Source: Methylomonas sp. MK1 (lineage in GTDB: Bacteria > Pseudomonadota > Gammaproteobacteria > Methylococcales > Methylomonadaceae). Taken from it: a stretch of 64,000 bases of DNA. The stretch covers positions 1,116,001-1,180,000 of the forward strand of contig NZ_AQOV01000002.1 of the NCBI RefSeq assembly GCF_000365425.1, read 5' to 3'. The notes under the pieces were generated by a model that was not told the origin of the DNA, did not search any database, and worked only from the letters and a program-made list of their open reading frames with translations. Below are positions 18,624 to 27,121 of this stretch, piece after piece; position 1 is the stretch's first letter, and every line of letters starts with the position of its first letter. The translations under genes and the position numbers were made by a program.

Positions 18624-19151
18624 CTATGCGGCGATGCGTTTGAAAAACTCGGTTTCGGCAATAATATCCTGATTATTTTCAACCCTATCCAGATACACTA
18701 GTCCCAATAGATGATCGAATTCGTGTTGGAAGACTCGGGCCGGAAAATCCTGCAACGCCAAGCGACAGCATTCGCCTTGCCGATCTTGATATTGCACTTC
18801 GATAGCCTGGTAACGCGGCACCAGCGCACGGATACCCGGCACGCTTAAACAGCCTTCCCAATCTTTATGTAACGTGCTGTCAACAATTGTGAAACTTGGA
18901 TTGACCATCAGAATTGGGGACATTTCCGGGGCATGCGGATAACGGGCTGTTGGCCGGGAAGCGATGATCAAAATTTGCCGCGAAGCACCCAATTGCGGGG
19001 CGGCTATGCCGACACCATTGGCCTCCAGCATAGTCTCATGCATGATTTCAATCAGTTTGTGGAACTCCGGGCAGGCAAAGTCGTCAACTGGCTGCGCCTG
19101 CTGGCGCAAAACCTCGGCTCCCAGTTGTGCAATCGGTGTTTTTGAAGTCAT
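18624..19151 (-). CDS. def: peptide deformylase
   Basis: 175 residues with all three family motifs: GVGIAAPQLG (motif 1), EGCLSVPG (motif 2, Cys ligand) and QHEFDHLLG (motif 3, two His and the catalytic Glu). It removes the formyl group from new proteins. It is not beside fmt, as the main housekeeping copy usually is, but leads a minus-strand unit with the metallohydrolase, SoxYZ-like and DUF2845 genes. It may be a second deformylase; its link to that unit is positional only. Confidence 0.93.
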   Translation of the reverse strand: MTSKTPIAQLGAEVLRQQAQPVDDFACPEFHKLIEIMHETMLEANGVGIAAPQLGASRQILIIASRPTARYPHAPEMSPILMVNPSFTIVDSTLHKDWEGCLSVPGIRALVPRYQAIEVQYQDRQGECCRLALQDFPARVFQHEFDHLLGLVYLDRVENNQDIIAETEFFKRIAA

Positions 19152-19349
19152 GGTTGTGCTGAATAACGCATAGGCAGGTTGCGGAAATTACTCGTTTCGG
19201 GCGAAAGTATACTGCCGATTGGCGGAATCTTCCTGCCTTTACTTTACGAGGCTTTTTTGTGATATTAGCAGCAGGCCAGTTGCCGGAAATGCAGGGTTCC
19301 GGTGGCAAACCACTTATTAGAACAATTAGTTTTTTCCACAGGAGATAGT

Positions 19350-19694
19350 ATGAAGAAAATAAACAAAACCCCGTTCGCCATCGCAATCGGCGCATCTCTG
19401 CTGCCAACGCTGGCGGGCAATTTTGCTCAAGCCGATAGCAATCCGTTTGCATTGTCTGAGTTGAGCTCAGGCTATATGCTGACTGCCGAGGCCAAACCTG
19501 AAGCCGGTGCCGATAAAATGAAAGACGGTTCTTGCGGAGAAGGGAAATGCGGCGCGTCTATGATGAAAAAAAGCACTGACAGCAAAGCTGCTACCGAAGG
19601 CAAGTGCGCTGGTAACAAACCGGCTGCTCCAGCTGCGGACAAAGCTGCTGAAGGCAAAAAAATGGAAGGAAACTGCGGCGCTAACATGAAATAA
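19350..19694 (+). CDS. HvfA-like Cys-rich precursor peptide (putative RiPP metallophore)
   Basis: 114 residues from the ATG at 19350, chosen by GGAGAT directly upstream. A signal peptide (about 1-28) leads into NPFALSELSSGYMLTAEA, the conserved segment of HvfA-type precursors, and then a low-complexity tail with Cys62, Cys67, Cys86 and Cys109 in EGKC or EGNC settings, separated by Lys/Ala/Pro linkers. In known systems an MNIO enzyme (HvfB) with HvfC modifies EGKC cysteines to oxazolone-thioamides that bind copper. Neither partner is adjacent: iscA follows convergently and def lies upstream on the other strand. A good terminator follows. Confidence 0.75.
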   Translation: MKKINKTPFAIAIGASLLPTLAGNFAQADSNPFALSELSSGYMLTAEAKPEAGADKMKDGSCGEGKCGASMMKKSTDSKAATEGKCAGNKPAAPAADKAAEGKKMEGNCGANMK

Positions 19695-19703
19695 GCGCCG
19701 ATG

Positions 19704-19741
19704 ACGCCGGCTTTATTTAAATAAGAAAGCCGGCGTTTCTT
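19704..19741. terminator. bidirectional terminator between hvfA-like gene and iscA
   Basis: A perfect 11-bp stem, ACGCCGGCTTT and AAAGCCGGCGT, with an 11-base loop and TTTCTT on the plus side, between two convergent genes. Confidence 0.8.
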
Positions 19742-19744
19742 ACG

Positions 19745-20068
19745 CTAAACCGAAAAGCTCTCCCCGCAACCGCAGGTACCTTTTACATTGGGGTTGTTGA
19801 ACTTAAAGGCCTCGTTAAAACCTTCTTTGGCATAATCCAGCTCAATGCCGCTCAATTTATCCAGATCAGCCTGTTTCACCAGCACTTTTACATCGTATTG
19901 ATCGAACACCACTTCATCGGCTTCGGCCTTGTCGGCATAATCCAGCACATAGGCGTACCCGGAGCATCCCGAGGTTTTAACCCCTAATCTCAAACCTAGG
20001 CCGGTTCCGCGTTTTTGTAACTGCTTTTGGATTTGCCTCGCGGCACTTTCGGTAACGGTAATAGCCAT
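19745..20068 (-). CDS. iscA: iron-sulfur cluster assembly protein IscA
   Basis: 107 residues of the A-type carrier family. The three conserved Cys are present: SGCSGYAY (Cys34) and GTCGCGESF near the C-terminus. It carries or delivers Fe-S clusters. It starts 15 bases after the desulfurase stop and ends the iscR-desulfurase-iscA unit. IscU, HscA, HscB and ferredoxin genes are not between or next to these genes. Confidence 0.93.
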   Translation of the reverse strand: MAITVTESAARQIQKQLQKRGTGLGLRLGVKTSGCSGYAYVLDYADKAEADEVVFDQYDVKVLVKQADLDKLSGIELDYAKEGFNEAFKFNNPNVKGTCGCGESFSV

Positions 20069-20083
20069 TGCTAATTCTCCTAG

Positions 20084-21187
20084 TTAATTTGCTATCAATG
20101 CTTTTAAGATATCGACGAATTGATCGATTTCGGTTTCTTGATTGTCTTTACCCAAACTGACGCGGATCGCTGATTTAGCCAAAGAGGCTTCCACCCCCAT
20201 AGCCGTCAACACCGGGCTGATCTCGCCGGACGACGCTGAGCAGGCGGAGCCGCTGGAAACCGCGATATTGCGCTGATCCAACTGCATTAACAACATTTCG
20301 CCGCTAATGCCGGGGATACCAAACTGCACGGTATTCGGCAATCTTTTGGCGTGTTTGGCAAAAATCACCAAGCCCGGAATTGTGCGTAGGGCTTGCTCCA
20401 AACGCATTCTCAGCGCCAGCATCCTTTGCTCCCTTAAGCCCATTTCCGTCTTGGCCAATTCAGCCGCTTTGCCAAAACCCACTATTGCCGCCACATTTTC
20501 GGTGCCGGCCCGCGAGCCATGCTCCTGATCGCCGCCGCGTAGCCAGGGCTTTAAAACAAAATCTTCCGCGACTACCAATGCCCCACAGCCTTTTGGCCCA
20601 TATATTTTGTGGCTGGACAAACTCATCAATTTAACGCCCAGCTTTTTGAACGAAAATGACATTTTACCCAAGGCCTGGACCGCATCGGTATGCAGGTTGA
20701 CACCGCGCCCAGCCAAACATTCGGCGATGTCCGCAAGGTCTTGAATAACCCCGGTTTCATTGTTCGCCAACATCACGGACGCCATGTCGCCGGCTTGCCA
20801 ATTTGCTTTATCCAACCCGAGTAATGGCAGTATTCCGGCGCCATCTACCTCAAGCGTTTGCAAATCGCGAAAACACTGCCGGTAGTACGTGGCGTTCTCG
20901 AAAATAGAGGGGTGTTCGGTAGCCGAAATTGCTAGCCCCGTGCCTCTGGCGTTGGCTAGCGCCAAAGCATTGGCTTCAGTGCCTCCGCTGGTAAACACTA
21001 TCTGAGCTCCTGGCGCATCGATTAGCGCCGAGATTTGCTCCCTGGCGGTATCGATAGCGCTGCGGGCTATGCGGCCGAGCTTATAAAGACTGGATGGATT
21101 ACCGTACATGCCATGCAAGTAAGGCAACATCACTTCCACCACCCGCTCGTCACAGCGGGTGGTGGCGTTATGATCCAGATAGATCAT
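20084..21187 (-). CDS. cysteine desulfurase (NifS/IscS-like)
   Basis: 367 residues, PLP-dependent class V fold. Lys194 in SSHKIYGPKG is the PLP lysine, EHPS and the Asp-Ala pair in HTDAVQ sit in the cofactor pocket, and SGSACSASSGE holds the active-site Cys loop. It makes persulfide from cysteine for Fe-S assembly. It is shorter than E. coli IscS (404 residues), and its C-terminus lacks the usual IscU-docking tail, so it is closer to NifS-like enzymes. The ATG overlaps the iscR stop by one base (TAATG). Confidence 0.93.
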   Translation of the reverse strand: MIYLDHNATTRCDERVVEVMLPYLHGMYGNPSSLYKLGRIARSAIDTAREQISALIDAPGAQIVFTSGGTEANALALANARGTGLAISATEHPSIFENATYYRQCFRDLQTLEVDGAGILPLLGLDKANWQAGDMASVMLANNETGVIQDLADIAECLAGRGVNLHTDAVQALGKMSFSFKKLGVKLMSLSSHKIYGPKGCGALVVAEDFVLKPWLRGGDQEHGSRAGTENVAAIVGFGKAAELAKTEMGLREQRMLALRMRLEQALRTIPGLVIFAKHAKRLPNTVQFGIPGISGEMLLMQLDQRNIAVSSGSACSASSGEISPVLTAMGVEASLAKSAIRVSLGKDNQETEIDQFVDILKALIAN

Positions 21188-21672
21188 TACGCGATGCGTT
21201 TTTCCTGCCGGGGTTGCATTTCGATCACATGCTCGACTTGTTTGCTCTGTCTTTTTGCCACGTCACTGACAAAATCGCGCTCCAGTAGTTGTCCAAGACT
21301 AATTTCTTTTAAATAAGCGCGAATTTGCTCGCTCAAGCCCATCCACAAATCGTGTGTCAGGCAAGGTTCGTCGTTGTGGCAATTGGCTTTGCCACCGCAT
21401 TTGGTTGAATCGACAGGTTCGTCGACTGCCTCGATAATGTCGGCAATGTTAATATCTCGGGCGCTACGGCTGAGCGTATAACCGCCACCAGGTCCTCGTA
21501 CGCCTTTGACCATGCCGGCTTTGCGTAAACGAGCAAACAATTGTTCAAGATAAGACAAGGAAATGGTTTGCCGAGTCGCAATGTCAGTCAAAGTCACCGG
21601 GTTGGATTGGCTGTGAAAAGCCAAATCCAGCATCGCGGTGACCGCGTAACGCCCTTTTGTGGTAAGCCGCAT
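21187..21672 (-). CDS. iscR: Rrf2 family Fe-S regulator IscR
   Basis: 161 residues: an N-terminal winged helix ([18 protein letters not shown], the classic IscR start), then the [2Fe-2S] site as Cys-x5-Cys-x5-Cys in [17 protein letters not shown]. With a cluster it represses Fe-S assembly genes. It leads the operon with the desulfurase and iscA. A sequence like the type-1 IscR site overlaps the promoter just upstream (21708-21740), so negative self-control is likely. Confidence 0.95.
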   Translation of the reverse strand: MRLTTKGRYAVTAMLDLAFHSQSNPVTLTDIATRQTISLSYLEQLFARLRKAGMVKGVRGPGGGYTLSRSARDINIADIIEAVDEPVDSTKCGGKANCHNDEPCLTHDLWMGLSEQIRAYLKEISLGQLLERDFVSDVAKRQSKQVEHVIEMQPRQEKRIA

Positions 21673-21707
21673 TTCAAACCCCTTACAAACTAATGAAAAT
21701 AATGCTG

Positions 21708-21740
21708 ACTATAAATAAACCCAGTAATTTGGTCAAGTAT
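21708..21740 (-). promoter_or_regulatory. iscR promoter with overlapping type-1 IscR site
   Basis: On the minus strand TTGACC (21731-21736) and TATAGT (21708-21713) are separated by exactly 17 bases, a near-consensus sigma-70 promoter. A type-1 IscR-like site runs over the -35 and spacer at 21715-21740: ATACTTGACCAAATTACTGG followed by GTTTAT, close to the E. coli iscR operator. Bound IscR would block RNA polymerase. Confidence 0.75.
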
Positions 21741-21960
21741 TCAATCGAAACTGGTTCTTGAGGTATTTAACACAGCCAAACTGTAACGCATATTTTTGAA
21801 TTCTGAGGACAGATCAAGCGTTTTACAGCTTGAACTCGTTGGGAATTTGCGGGGTAGAAATCTCGCGACTCTGCAAGAAGCTCAAGGCAAACGCTAATCA
21901 GTTTGAGTCACGCAGATGACAAGCGCTGGAGGGTTTGTTGTTAGAAAATACCTGATTATG
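21741..21960. other. gap between cysE end and iscR promoter
   Basis: 220 bases without a gene. A small dyad TCAAGC-GTTTTACA-GCTTGA lies at 21814-21833; no T-tract follows it. Nothing else is recognised. Confidence 0.35.
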
Positions 21961-22728
21961 TTATTGCTTATCCTTTATCTCACAATCATCCAATGCCGAC
22001 ATGGCCTGACGCTGGCAATCGATGCCGGCATCGTTTAGCACGTGTTGCATATCGGCTATTTGCTTATCGAGCTGATGGATATGATCAAGCATCAGATTGA
22101 TGGCATTCGCGATGGGGTCCGGCATATCACCAGTCGCCCCGTATGCGTCGAAACCGATTTTCTGGGCCATTGCGTCGCGTCGCGCTTTTTCTTGCTTGGC
22201 TTTCGCATCGACGATATGGGCCGGAATCCCGACTACCGTGACACCAACGGGCACCGATTTCACCACCACCGAATTTGAACCGACTCTGGCGCCATCACCA
22301 ATTTCAATCGGTCCCAGCACTTTGGCGCCGGCGCCTATTACCACGCCGTTGCCCAATGTCGGATGGCGCTTGCCCTTGTTCCAGCTGGTACCGCCCAAGG
22401 TCACGCCATGGTATAGCGTGCAATCGTCGCCAATCACCGCTGTTTCGCCGATTACCACACCCATACCATGATCGATAAAAAACCGCCGGCCGATTTGCGC
22501 GCCGGGATGAATTTCGATGCCGGTCAGCCAGCGGCCCAAAAACGATAAATAACGGCCCGCCCACCTAAAACCACGTAACCACAGCCAATGACTGAAATGG
22601 TGAATCAGTACGGCGTGGAAACCAGGATAGGTCGTTATTACTTCAAAAGCCGATTGTGCGGCCGGATCTCGGGCAAATACGCAGTTTATATCTTCTTTGA
22701 GTCTGGCCAGCATGGCGTTATTCGGCAT
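21961..22728 (-). CDS. cysE: serine O-acetyltransferase CysE
   Basis: 255 residues with the left-handed beta-helix hexapeptide repeats ([32 protein letters not shown] and on), including the catalytic His in DHGMG and YHGVTLGG. It makes O-acetylserine, the precursor of cysteine. A long C-terminal helical tail of about 70 residues ([15 protein letters not shown] onward) is present. The start overlaps the end of trmJ by 11 bases. The neighbourhood trmJ-cysE-iscR is common in proteobacteria and links cysteine supply with Fe-S assembly. Confidence 0.95.
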   Translation of the reverse strand: MPNNAMLARLKEDINCVFARDPAAQSAFEVITTYPGFHAVLIHHFSHWLWLRGFRWAGRYLSFLGRWLTGIEIHPGAQIGRRFFIDHGMGVVIGETAVIGDDCTLYHGVTLGGTSWNKGKRHPTLGNGVVIGAGAKVLGPIEIGDGARVGSNSVVVKSVPVGVTVVGIPAHIVDAKAKQEKARRDAMAQKIGFDAYGATGDMPDPIANAINLMLDHIHQLDKQIADMQHVLNDAGIDCQRQAMSALDDCEIKDKQ

Positions 22729-23443
22729 TGTGATTTTGCGAGAAGCGCAGAATGCCTCTCAGGATATCCAGCTCCTTGGTATCGAGCTGGGTCCGATTAA
22801 AGATTCGCCGCAAGCGACGCATGATTGATTTAGAGCGCTCCGGGTGCAGAAAACCTATATCCGCCATAGTCTGCTGGAGATGCACATAAAAGGCTTCCAT
22901 TTGTTCGGCTGTCGCCAGAGGTTCTTCACCCATATCGCCCACCGTGCTGACCATTTCCTGGCCGGATGCGACGAATAGCTCGTAGCACACAACTTGCACT
23001 GCCGCCGCCAAGTTCAGTGAGCTATATTCTGCATTGCACGGAATCCGCAACAAATAATGACATAAGTCCAATTCATGATTTTTTAAACCGGAATTCTCAC
23101 GGCCGAACACCAAGGCTATATTTTGCTCCGGTAATGCACCCACCCATTTTTCGGCGGTTTGTCTGGCAGTCAAACTTGGCCAGCTGATGGTCCTATCGCG
23201 CGCACTGGAACCCAATACAATCCGGCAGTCGGCAATAGCATCCTGCAAGGAAGCGAAGACAGTTGCCGATCTAAGCACGTCGTCGGCCCCGGATGCTCTG
23301 GCTGTGGCATCGGCATGAGGAAAGCTTTGTGGAGATACCAAGCGCAGTTGATTCATCTGCATATTTTTCATGGCTCTAGCCACCGCGCCGATGTTGCCGG
23401 GATGGGAAGTCTCCACTAAAACCACTTTAAAATGTGATAGCAA
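22718..23443 (-). CDS. trmJ: tRNA (cytidine/uridine-2'-O-)-methyltransferase TrmJ
   Basis: 241 residues of the SPOUT class. The N-terminus [21 protein letters not shown], the middle [15 protein letters not shown] and the end [17 protein letters not shown] form the trefoil-knot SAM site; a C-terminal extension matches TrmJ. It methylates the ribose of position 32 in some tRNAs. Translation appears to start from a TTG, which gives exactly the expected N-terminus. It is divergent from suhB, which is often its neighbour. Confidence 0.93.
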   Translation of the reverse strand: MLSHFKVVLVETSHPGNIGAVARAMKNMQMNQLRLVSPQSFPHADATARASGADDVLRSATVFASLQDAIADCRIVLGSSARDRTISWPSLTARQTAEKWVGALPEQNIALVFGRENSGLKNHELDLCHYLLRIPCNAEYSSLNLAAAVQVVCYELFVASGQEMVSTVGDMGEEPLATAEQMEAFYVHLQQTMADIGFLHPERSKSIMRRLRRIFNRTQLDTKELDILRGILRFSQNHNAE

Positions 23444-23533
23444 TGCCCGGCCTCTGCGGCTAAAAAAGCAGCGATTCTAGCAAAATTTGCTATGCTATCC
23501 GAGTTTTCTAACTGCTCATTTCCAATTCGATCT

Positions 23534-24328
23534 ATGCACCCGATGCTTAATATTGCCGTCCGCGCAGCGCGGAATGCCGGCGACCTAATCCAACGCTCTT
23601 CACAAAATATCGAGAAACTCACCATCGATCAAAAAAGCCGTAACGACTACGCCTCCGAAGTTGATCGGGCCGCCGAGCAGGAAATTATCAAAGTCATCCG
23701 TGCCGCGTTTCCCGACCATGGCATTCTGGCCGAAGAAAGCGGCGAGCATAAAGGTAACGATTACACCTGGATTGTCGACCCTCTGGATGGCACCACTAAT
23801 TTTTTACACGGCTTTCCACAATATGCCGTGTCTATAGCGCTAAAAAACAAAAACAAACTGGAATTGGGTGTGATTTATGACCCCAGCCGCGACGAGCTCT
23901 TCACTGCCGAACGCGGCGGCGGGGCGATGTTGAATAATCGCAAAATCCGGGTAACCAAACAAAGCAGTATGCGCGGTGCCCTTATTGGCACTGGTTTTCC
24001 GTTTAAAACCATGGAAAACATAGAGCCCTATCTAGGTATGTTCAAAGCGGTCTGCGCAGATTCTGCCGGTATCCGCCGCGCCGGAGCCGCCGCGCTGGAT
24101 ATGGCTTATGTGGCCTGCGGTCGTCTGGATGCGTATTGGGAAATCGGCGTGAAGGAATGGGATATTGCCGCCGGAGTGTTGCTGGTGCAGGAAGCCGGCG
24201 GTGTTGCCACGGATTTTTCCTTTAACGACAAATACTTACAGTCCGGTAACATTATCGTTGGCAACCCCAAGATGCACCAGTTGATGTACCATGCCATCGA
24301 GCCGCATGTGCCGGCGCGTTTAAAATAA
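23534..24328 (+). CDS. suhB: inositol-1-monophosphatase SuhB
   Basis: 264 residues from the ATG at 23534, which gives the typical N-terminus MHPMLNIAVRAARNAG; an ATG 14 codons upstream would add an atypical leader. Metal motifs are present: EESGEH, WIVDPLDGTTNF and WDIAAG. It hydrolyses inositol phosphates, and in enterobacteria also acts in the rRNA transcription antitermination complex. It is transcribed away from trmJ. Confidence 0.95.
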   Translation: MHPMLNIAVRAARNAGDLIQRSSQNIEKLTIDQKSRNDYASEVDRAAEQEIIKVIRAAFPDHGILAEESGEHKGNDYTWIVDPLDGTTNFLHGFPQYAVSIALKNKNKLELGVIYDPSRDELFTAERGGGAMLNNRKIRVTKQSSMRGALIGTGFPFKTMENIEPYLGMFKAVCADSAGIRRAGAAALDMAYVACGRLDAYWEIGVKEWDIAAGVLLVQEAGGVATDFSFNDKYLQSGNIIVGNPKMHQLMYHAIEPHVPARLK

Positions 24329-24354
24329 AGCGCAATTTGGCATTTAGCCTAGAA

Positions 24355-24384
24355 TTGTTATCGTCTTGTCTTTTCTTTTATACT
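24355..24384 (+). promoter_or_regulatory. sigma-70-like promoter before the mtdB pair
   Basis: TTGTTA (24355-24360) and TATACT (24379-24384) with an 18-base spacer, 31 bases ahead of the first mtdB start. Its position fits transcription of both genes. Confidence 0.6.
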
Positions 24385-24414
24385 TACCGGCTAATCAAAT
24401 TATAAGAGGCCATC

Positions 24415-25323
24415 ATGGAAAAACCCTTTATCCTGCACATGCTGACTACAGCCAAGAACTTAAGCCCGTTCGACGTCAATATGGCGATGGACGCAGGCTG
24501 GATTTCAGCAATCCCCTACATCAACGTTGAACCCAGCGAAGTCAGGGGCTTGGTCCAAGATGCTATTTTTTCGCGCAGTCCGAAAGGCCTGTTGCGCACC
24601 GCTATTTTTATCGGTGGCCGGGAGACCAAGCAAGCAATGGATATGTTGAAAATGGCCAAGAATTCCATGGTCCCGCCTTTCGAAGTATCAGTATTCGCCG
24701 ATCCTAGCGGCGCATTCACCACGGCAGCCGGCATGGTCGCAGCAGTTGAAAAAGAACTGGCTGAAAAATTCGACACCACGCTGGAAGGTAAAAACGTGAT
24801 CGCCCTGGGCGGTACCGGTCCGGTCGGTCAAGCGGCTGCGGTGATTGCCGCTCAAGCGGGCGCTAAAGTCCGAATCATCGGTAGGCAACTCGATAAAGCC
24901 GAGCGCACCGCAGAGCTATGCAGCGAAGAATTTGGCGATGGCAAAATTACAGTGCTGGCAGGCGCCGACGCCGATAAGACCGAATACATGAAAACCGCCG
25001 ATGTGGTTTTTGCAACGGGTGCGGCCGGCATTGAATTGCTCAGCACAGAATTAATCTCCCAAGCTGCGCAATTGAAAGTAGCGGCCGATGTAAACGCGGT
25101 ACCGCCAGCCGGTATTGCCGGTGTGGATGCGTTCGATAATGGCAAACCCTTAACTGGATCTACCAGTGGCGCGGTAGGCATAGGCGCTCTGGCGATAGGC
25201 AACATCAAATACCAAGCGCAAAGCCGTTTGCTGAAAAGAATGCTGGAAAGCGATCAACCGCTATTCTTACATTTCGAACACGCTTTCGAAGTCGCTCGCG
25301 AATTCATCAAATCGTCTAAGTAA
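24415..25323 (+). CDS. mtdB: methylene-H4MPT dehydrogenase MtdB-like, copy 1
   Basis: 302 residues. It follows Methylobacterium MtdB throughout: ILHMLT, NMAMDAG, QDAIFSRSP, IFIGGRE, VPPFEVSVFADPSGA, and the end ADVNAVPPAGIAG, VGIGALAIGNIKYQ. It oxidises methylene-tetrahydromethanopterin with NAD(P)+, a central step in formaldehyde oxidation in methanotrophs. The Rossmann loop is GGTGPVGQ (132-139), and the end of the second strand reads RIIGR (Arg157), a basic residue that would favour NADP+. A second copy follows 47 bases on. RBS AGAGG. Confidence 0.92.
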   Translation: MEKPFILHMLTTAKNLSPFDVNMAMDAGWISAIPYINVEPSEVRGLVQDAIFSRSPKGLLRTAIFIGGRETKQAMDMLKMAKNSMVPPFEVSVFADPSGAFTTAAGMVAAVEKELAEKFDTTLEGKNVIALGGTGPVGQAAAVIAAQAGAKVRIIGRQLDKAERTAELCSEEFGDGKITVLAGADADKTEYMKTADVVFATGAAGIELLSTELISQAAQLKVAADVNAVPPAGIAGVDAFDNGKPLTGSTSGAVGIGALAIGNIKYQAQSRLLKRMLESDQPLFLHFEHAFEVAREFIKSSK

Positions 25324-25370
25324 TTAGCTAAGCTCCCCAAAGTCTGCCTATCACAGAGGGTAAGGTAAAA

Positions 25371-26276
25371 ATGGCAAAACGCAGCATACTTCACATGTTC
25401 GACCCGATGCCAAACAACAGTCCGTTTGACATTAACATGGCACTCGACGCAGGCTTTGATGTGCTGATGCCGTATTCCAACGTCAAATTGGAGACCATTC
25501 ACAATTTGACCCAAGATGCGATTTTTTCGCGTAGTCCCTCGGCCAGCAAAAAAACCGCGATCTTTATCGGCGGCAGGGATATGGGCATGGCTATCGACAT
25601 GTTGCAAGCCACCAAGCCGGCCATGGTGCCGCCATTTGAGGTTTCAGTATTTGCCGATCCCAGCGGAGCTTGTACCACAGCGGCTGCTTTGGTGGCTTGC
25701 GTGGAAAAAGCGCTGAAAGAACATCATGGCAAGGAATTGAAGGGTAGCAAGGCGGTTGTGTTCGGCGGCACCGGCCCGGTCGGTATCGCCACCGGCGTGA
25801 TAGCGTCCTTGCAAGGCGCAGAAACAATCTTGGTGGATCATCTATCGATCGATTCCGCAAAGGACGCTGCCAAACAATACAACCGGCGCTTTGGCGCTAG
25901 CATGACTGGAGGGGTTGCCCATAATGACGAAGAAAAAGCAGCGTTAATAGCCGATGCAGACTTAGTATTCTGCACGGCAAAGGCCGGTATCCGCGTCATC
26001 AATGCCGCCGTCCTGGCGCAAGCCAAGCAGTTGAAAGTAGCCGGTGATGTTAATGCCGTACCGCCATCAGGTATAGAAGGCATAGAGTTAAACGATTTAT
26101 CGGCACCATTAACCTTGGCGCATCAAGCGACAAATGCGGTCGGTGTCGGTGCGCTGGCAATAGGTAATGTTAAATACCAGTTACAACACGAATTGTTAAA
26201 AATGATGTTGGAAGCTGAAAAGCCGGTATTTCTGGATTTTCGGGAAGCTTTTACCAAAGCCCGCACCTTGGTCTAG
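25371..26276 (+). CDS. methylene-H4MPT dehydrogenase MtdB-like, copy 2
   Basis: 301 residues, alignable end to end with copy 1 and roughly half identical by eye, so an old duplication. The substrate-side motifs are kept (ILHMFDP, NMALDAG, QDAIFSRSP, FADPSGA, DVNAVPPSGIEG). The cofactor loop is GGTGPVGI, but the second strand ends ILVDHL (Asp156), an acidic residue typical of NAD+ preference. It follows copy 1 in the same direction with its own ribosome site (AAGG) and is probably co-transcribed. It could be the NAD-linked partner or an MtdC-like variant. Confidence 0.88.
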   Translation: MAKRSILHMFDPMPNNSPFDINMALDAGFDVLMPYSNVKLETIHNLTQDAIFSRSPSASKKTAIFIGGRDMGMAIDMLQATKPAMVPPFEVSVFADPSGACTTAAALVACVEKALKEHHGKELKGSKAVVFGGTGPVGIATGVIASLQGAETILVDHLSIDSAKDAAKQYNRRFGASMTGGVAHNDEEKAALIADADLVFCTAKAGIRVINAAVLAQAKQLKVAGDVNAVPPSGIEGIELNDLSAPLTLAHQATNAVGVGALAIGNVKYQLQHELLKMMLEAEKPVFLDFREAFTKARTLV

Positions 26277-26284
26277 CTATTTTT

Positions 26285-26314
26285 AGGGATGTGTGGCAAA
26301 CAACCCACATCCCT
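26285..26314. terminator. hairpin between convergent mtdB copy 2 and uvrY-like gene
   Basis: AGGGATGTG (26285-26293) pairs with CACATCCCT (26306-26314). There is little T-tract, so termination is plausible in either direction but not certain. Confidence 0.5.
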
Positions 26315-26319
26315 GCTCC

Positions 26320-26958
26320 TTAAATGGCATCAAGATAATTAAATTTGACCGCTAATCTGGTCAACTCCACATCGTTTTTTATATTCAACTTGCGATACAA
26401 GCGATAGCGATAGGTATTGATGGTCTTGTCGCTCAGTTGCAAGGCTTCCGACATTTCCTGAATACTCCTGCCGCGTAAAATCAGGCGCACCACTTCAGCC
26501 TCACGTTGGGAAAGCTGTAAAAAAGGCGAAACATCCGCGCCTGGCAAAAACTGAAAAGCCAAATTACTGGCCACATCCTGGCACAAATAGCGCTTACCGG
26601 AAATTACCGATTTAATCGCCGCCACCATTTCGCTGACCGGCGAAGCCTTGGATACAAAGCCGACCACACCTAGTTTCAGCAACTGTTGCGGTATGGGGCC
26701 GTCGTTGTGCACCGACAAAGCAATGATTTTAATCGACGGCCGTGATTGCAATATGCGGCGGCACGCTTCAAATCCGCCTATGCCAGGCATATTAATATCC
26801 ATCAAAATGACATCGGGCGGCTCTTGCTCGACAATCCGCAAAGCTTCCTCGCCACAATTACAAACGGCGACCACTACAATATCCTTTTCAGCTGCCAGCA
26901 AAGCTTCTATGCCGCTTCTGACAAGCTCATGATCATCAACCAGCAGTACTTTAATCAT
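26320..26958 (-). CDS. LuxR-type response regulator, UvrY/GacA-like
   Basis: 212 residues: receiver domain (LLVDDH, phosphoacceptor Asp54 in ILMDINMP, Lys104 in VSKAS) and a C-terminal LuxR helix-turn-helix (LSQREAEVVRLILRGRSIQEM to about 205). The layout and length fit GacA/UvrY, which switch on small RNAs that titrate CsrA/RsmA. No sensor kinase or uvrC is next to it. It ends convergently with the mtdB pair. Confidence 0.9.
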   Translation of the reverse strand: MIKVLLVDDHELVRSGIEALLAAEKDIVVVAVCNCGEEALRIVEQEPPDVILMDINMPGIGGFEACRRILQSRPSIKIIALSVHNDGPIPQQLLKLGVVGFVSKASPVSEMVAAIKSVISGKRYLCQDVASNLAFQFLPGADVSPFLQLSQREAEVVRLILRGRSIQEMSEALQLSDKTINTYRYRLYRKLNIKNDVELTRLAVKFNYLDAI

Positions 26959-27121
26959 AACTTCCTTTTTCTGGGTCTTTTATCTGGTCAAGTTTCCCAA
27001 ATTTCATCAACAACAGCAACGCTAAAAGTTATTAGGATAGACCCAAATAGCGTCGTTGATTCGTGGTTTTGGCGTTTAGCCGTTAAAATAGCGGTTTTGA
27101 TAAAACAACCTCAGGGCCAAT

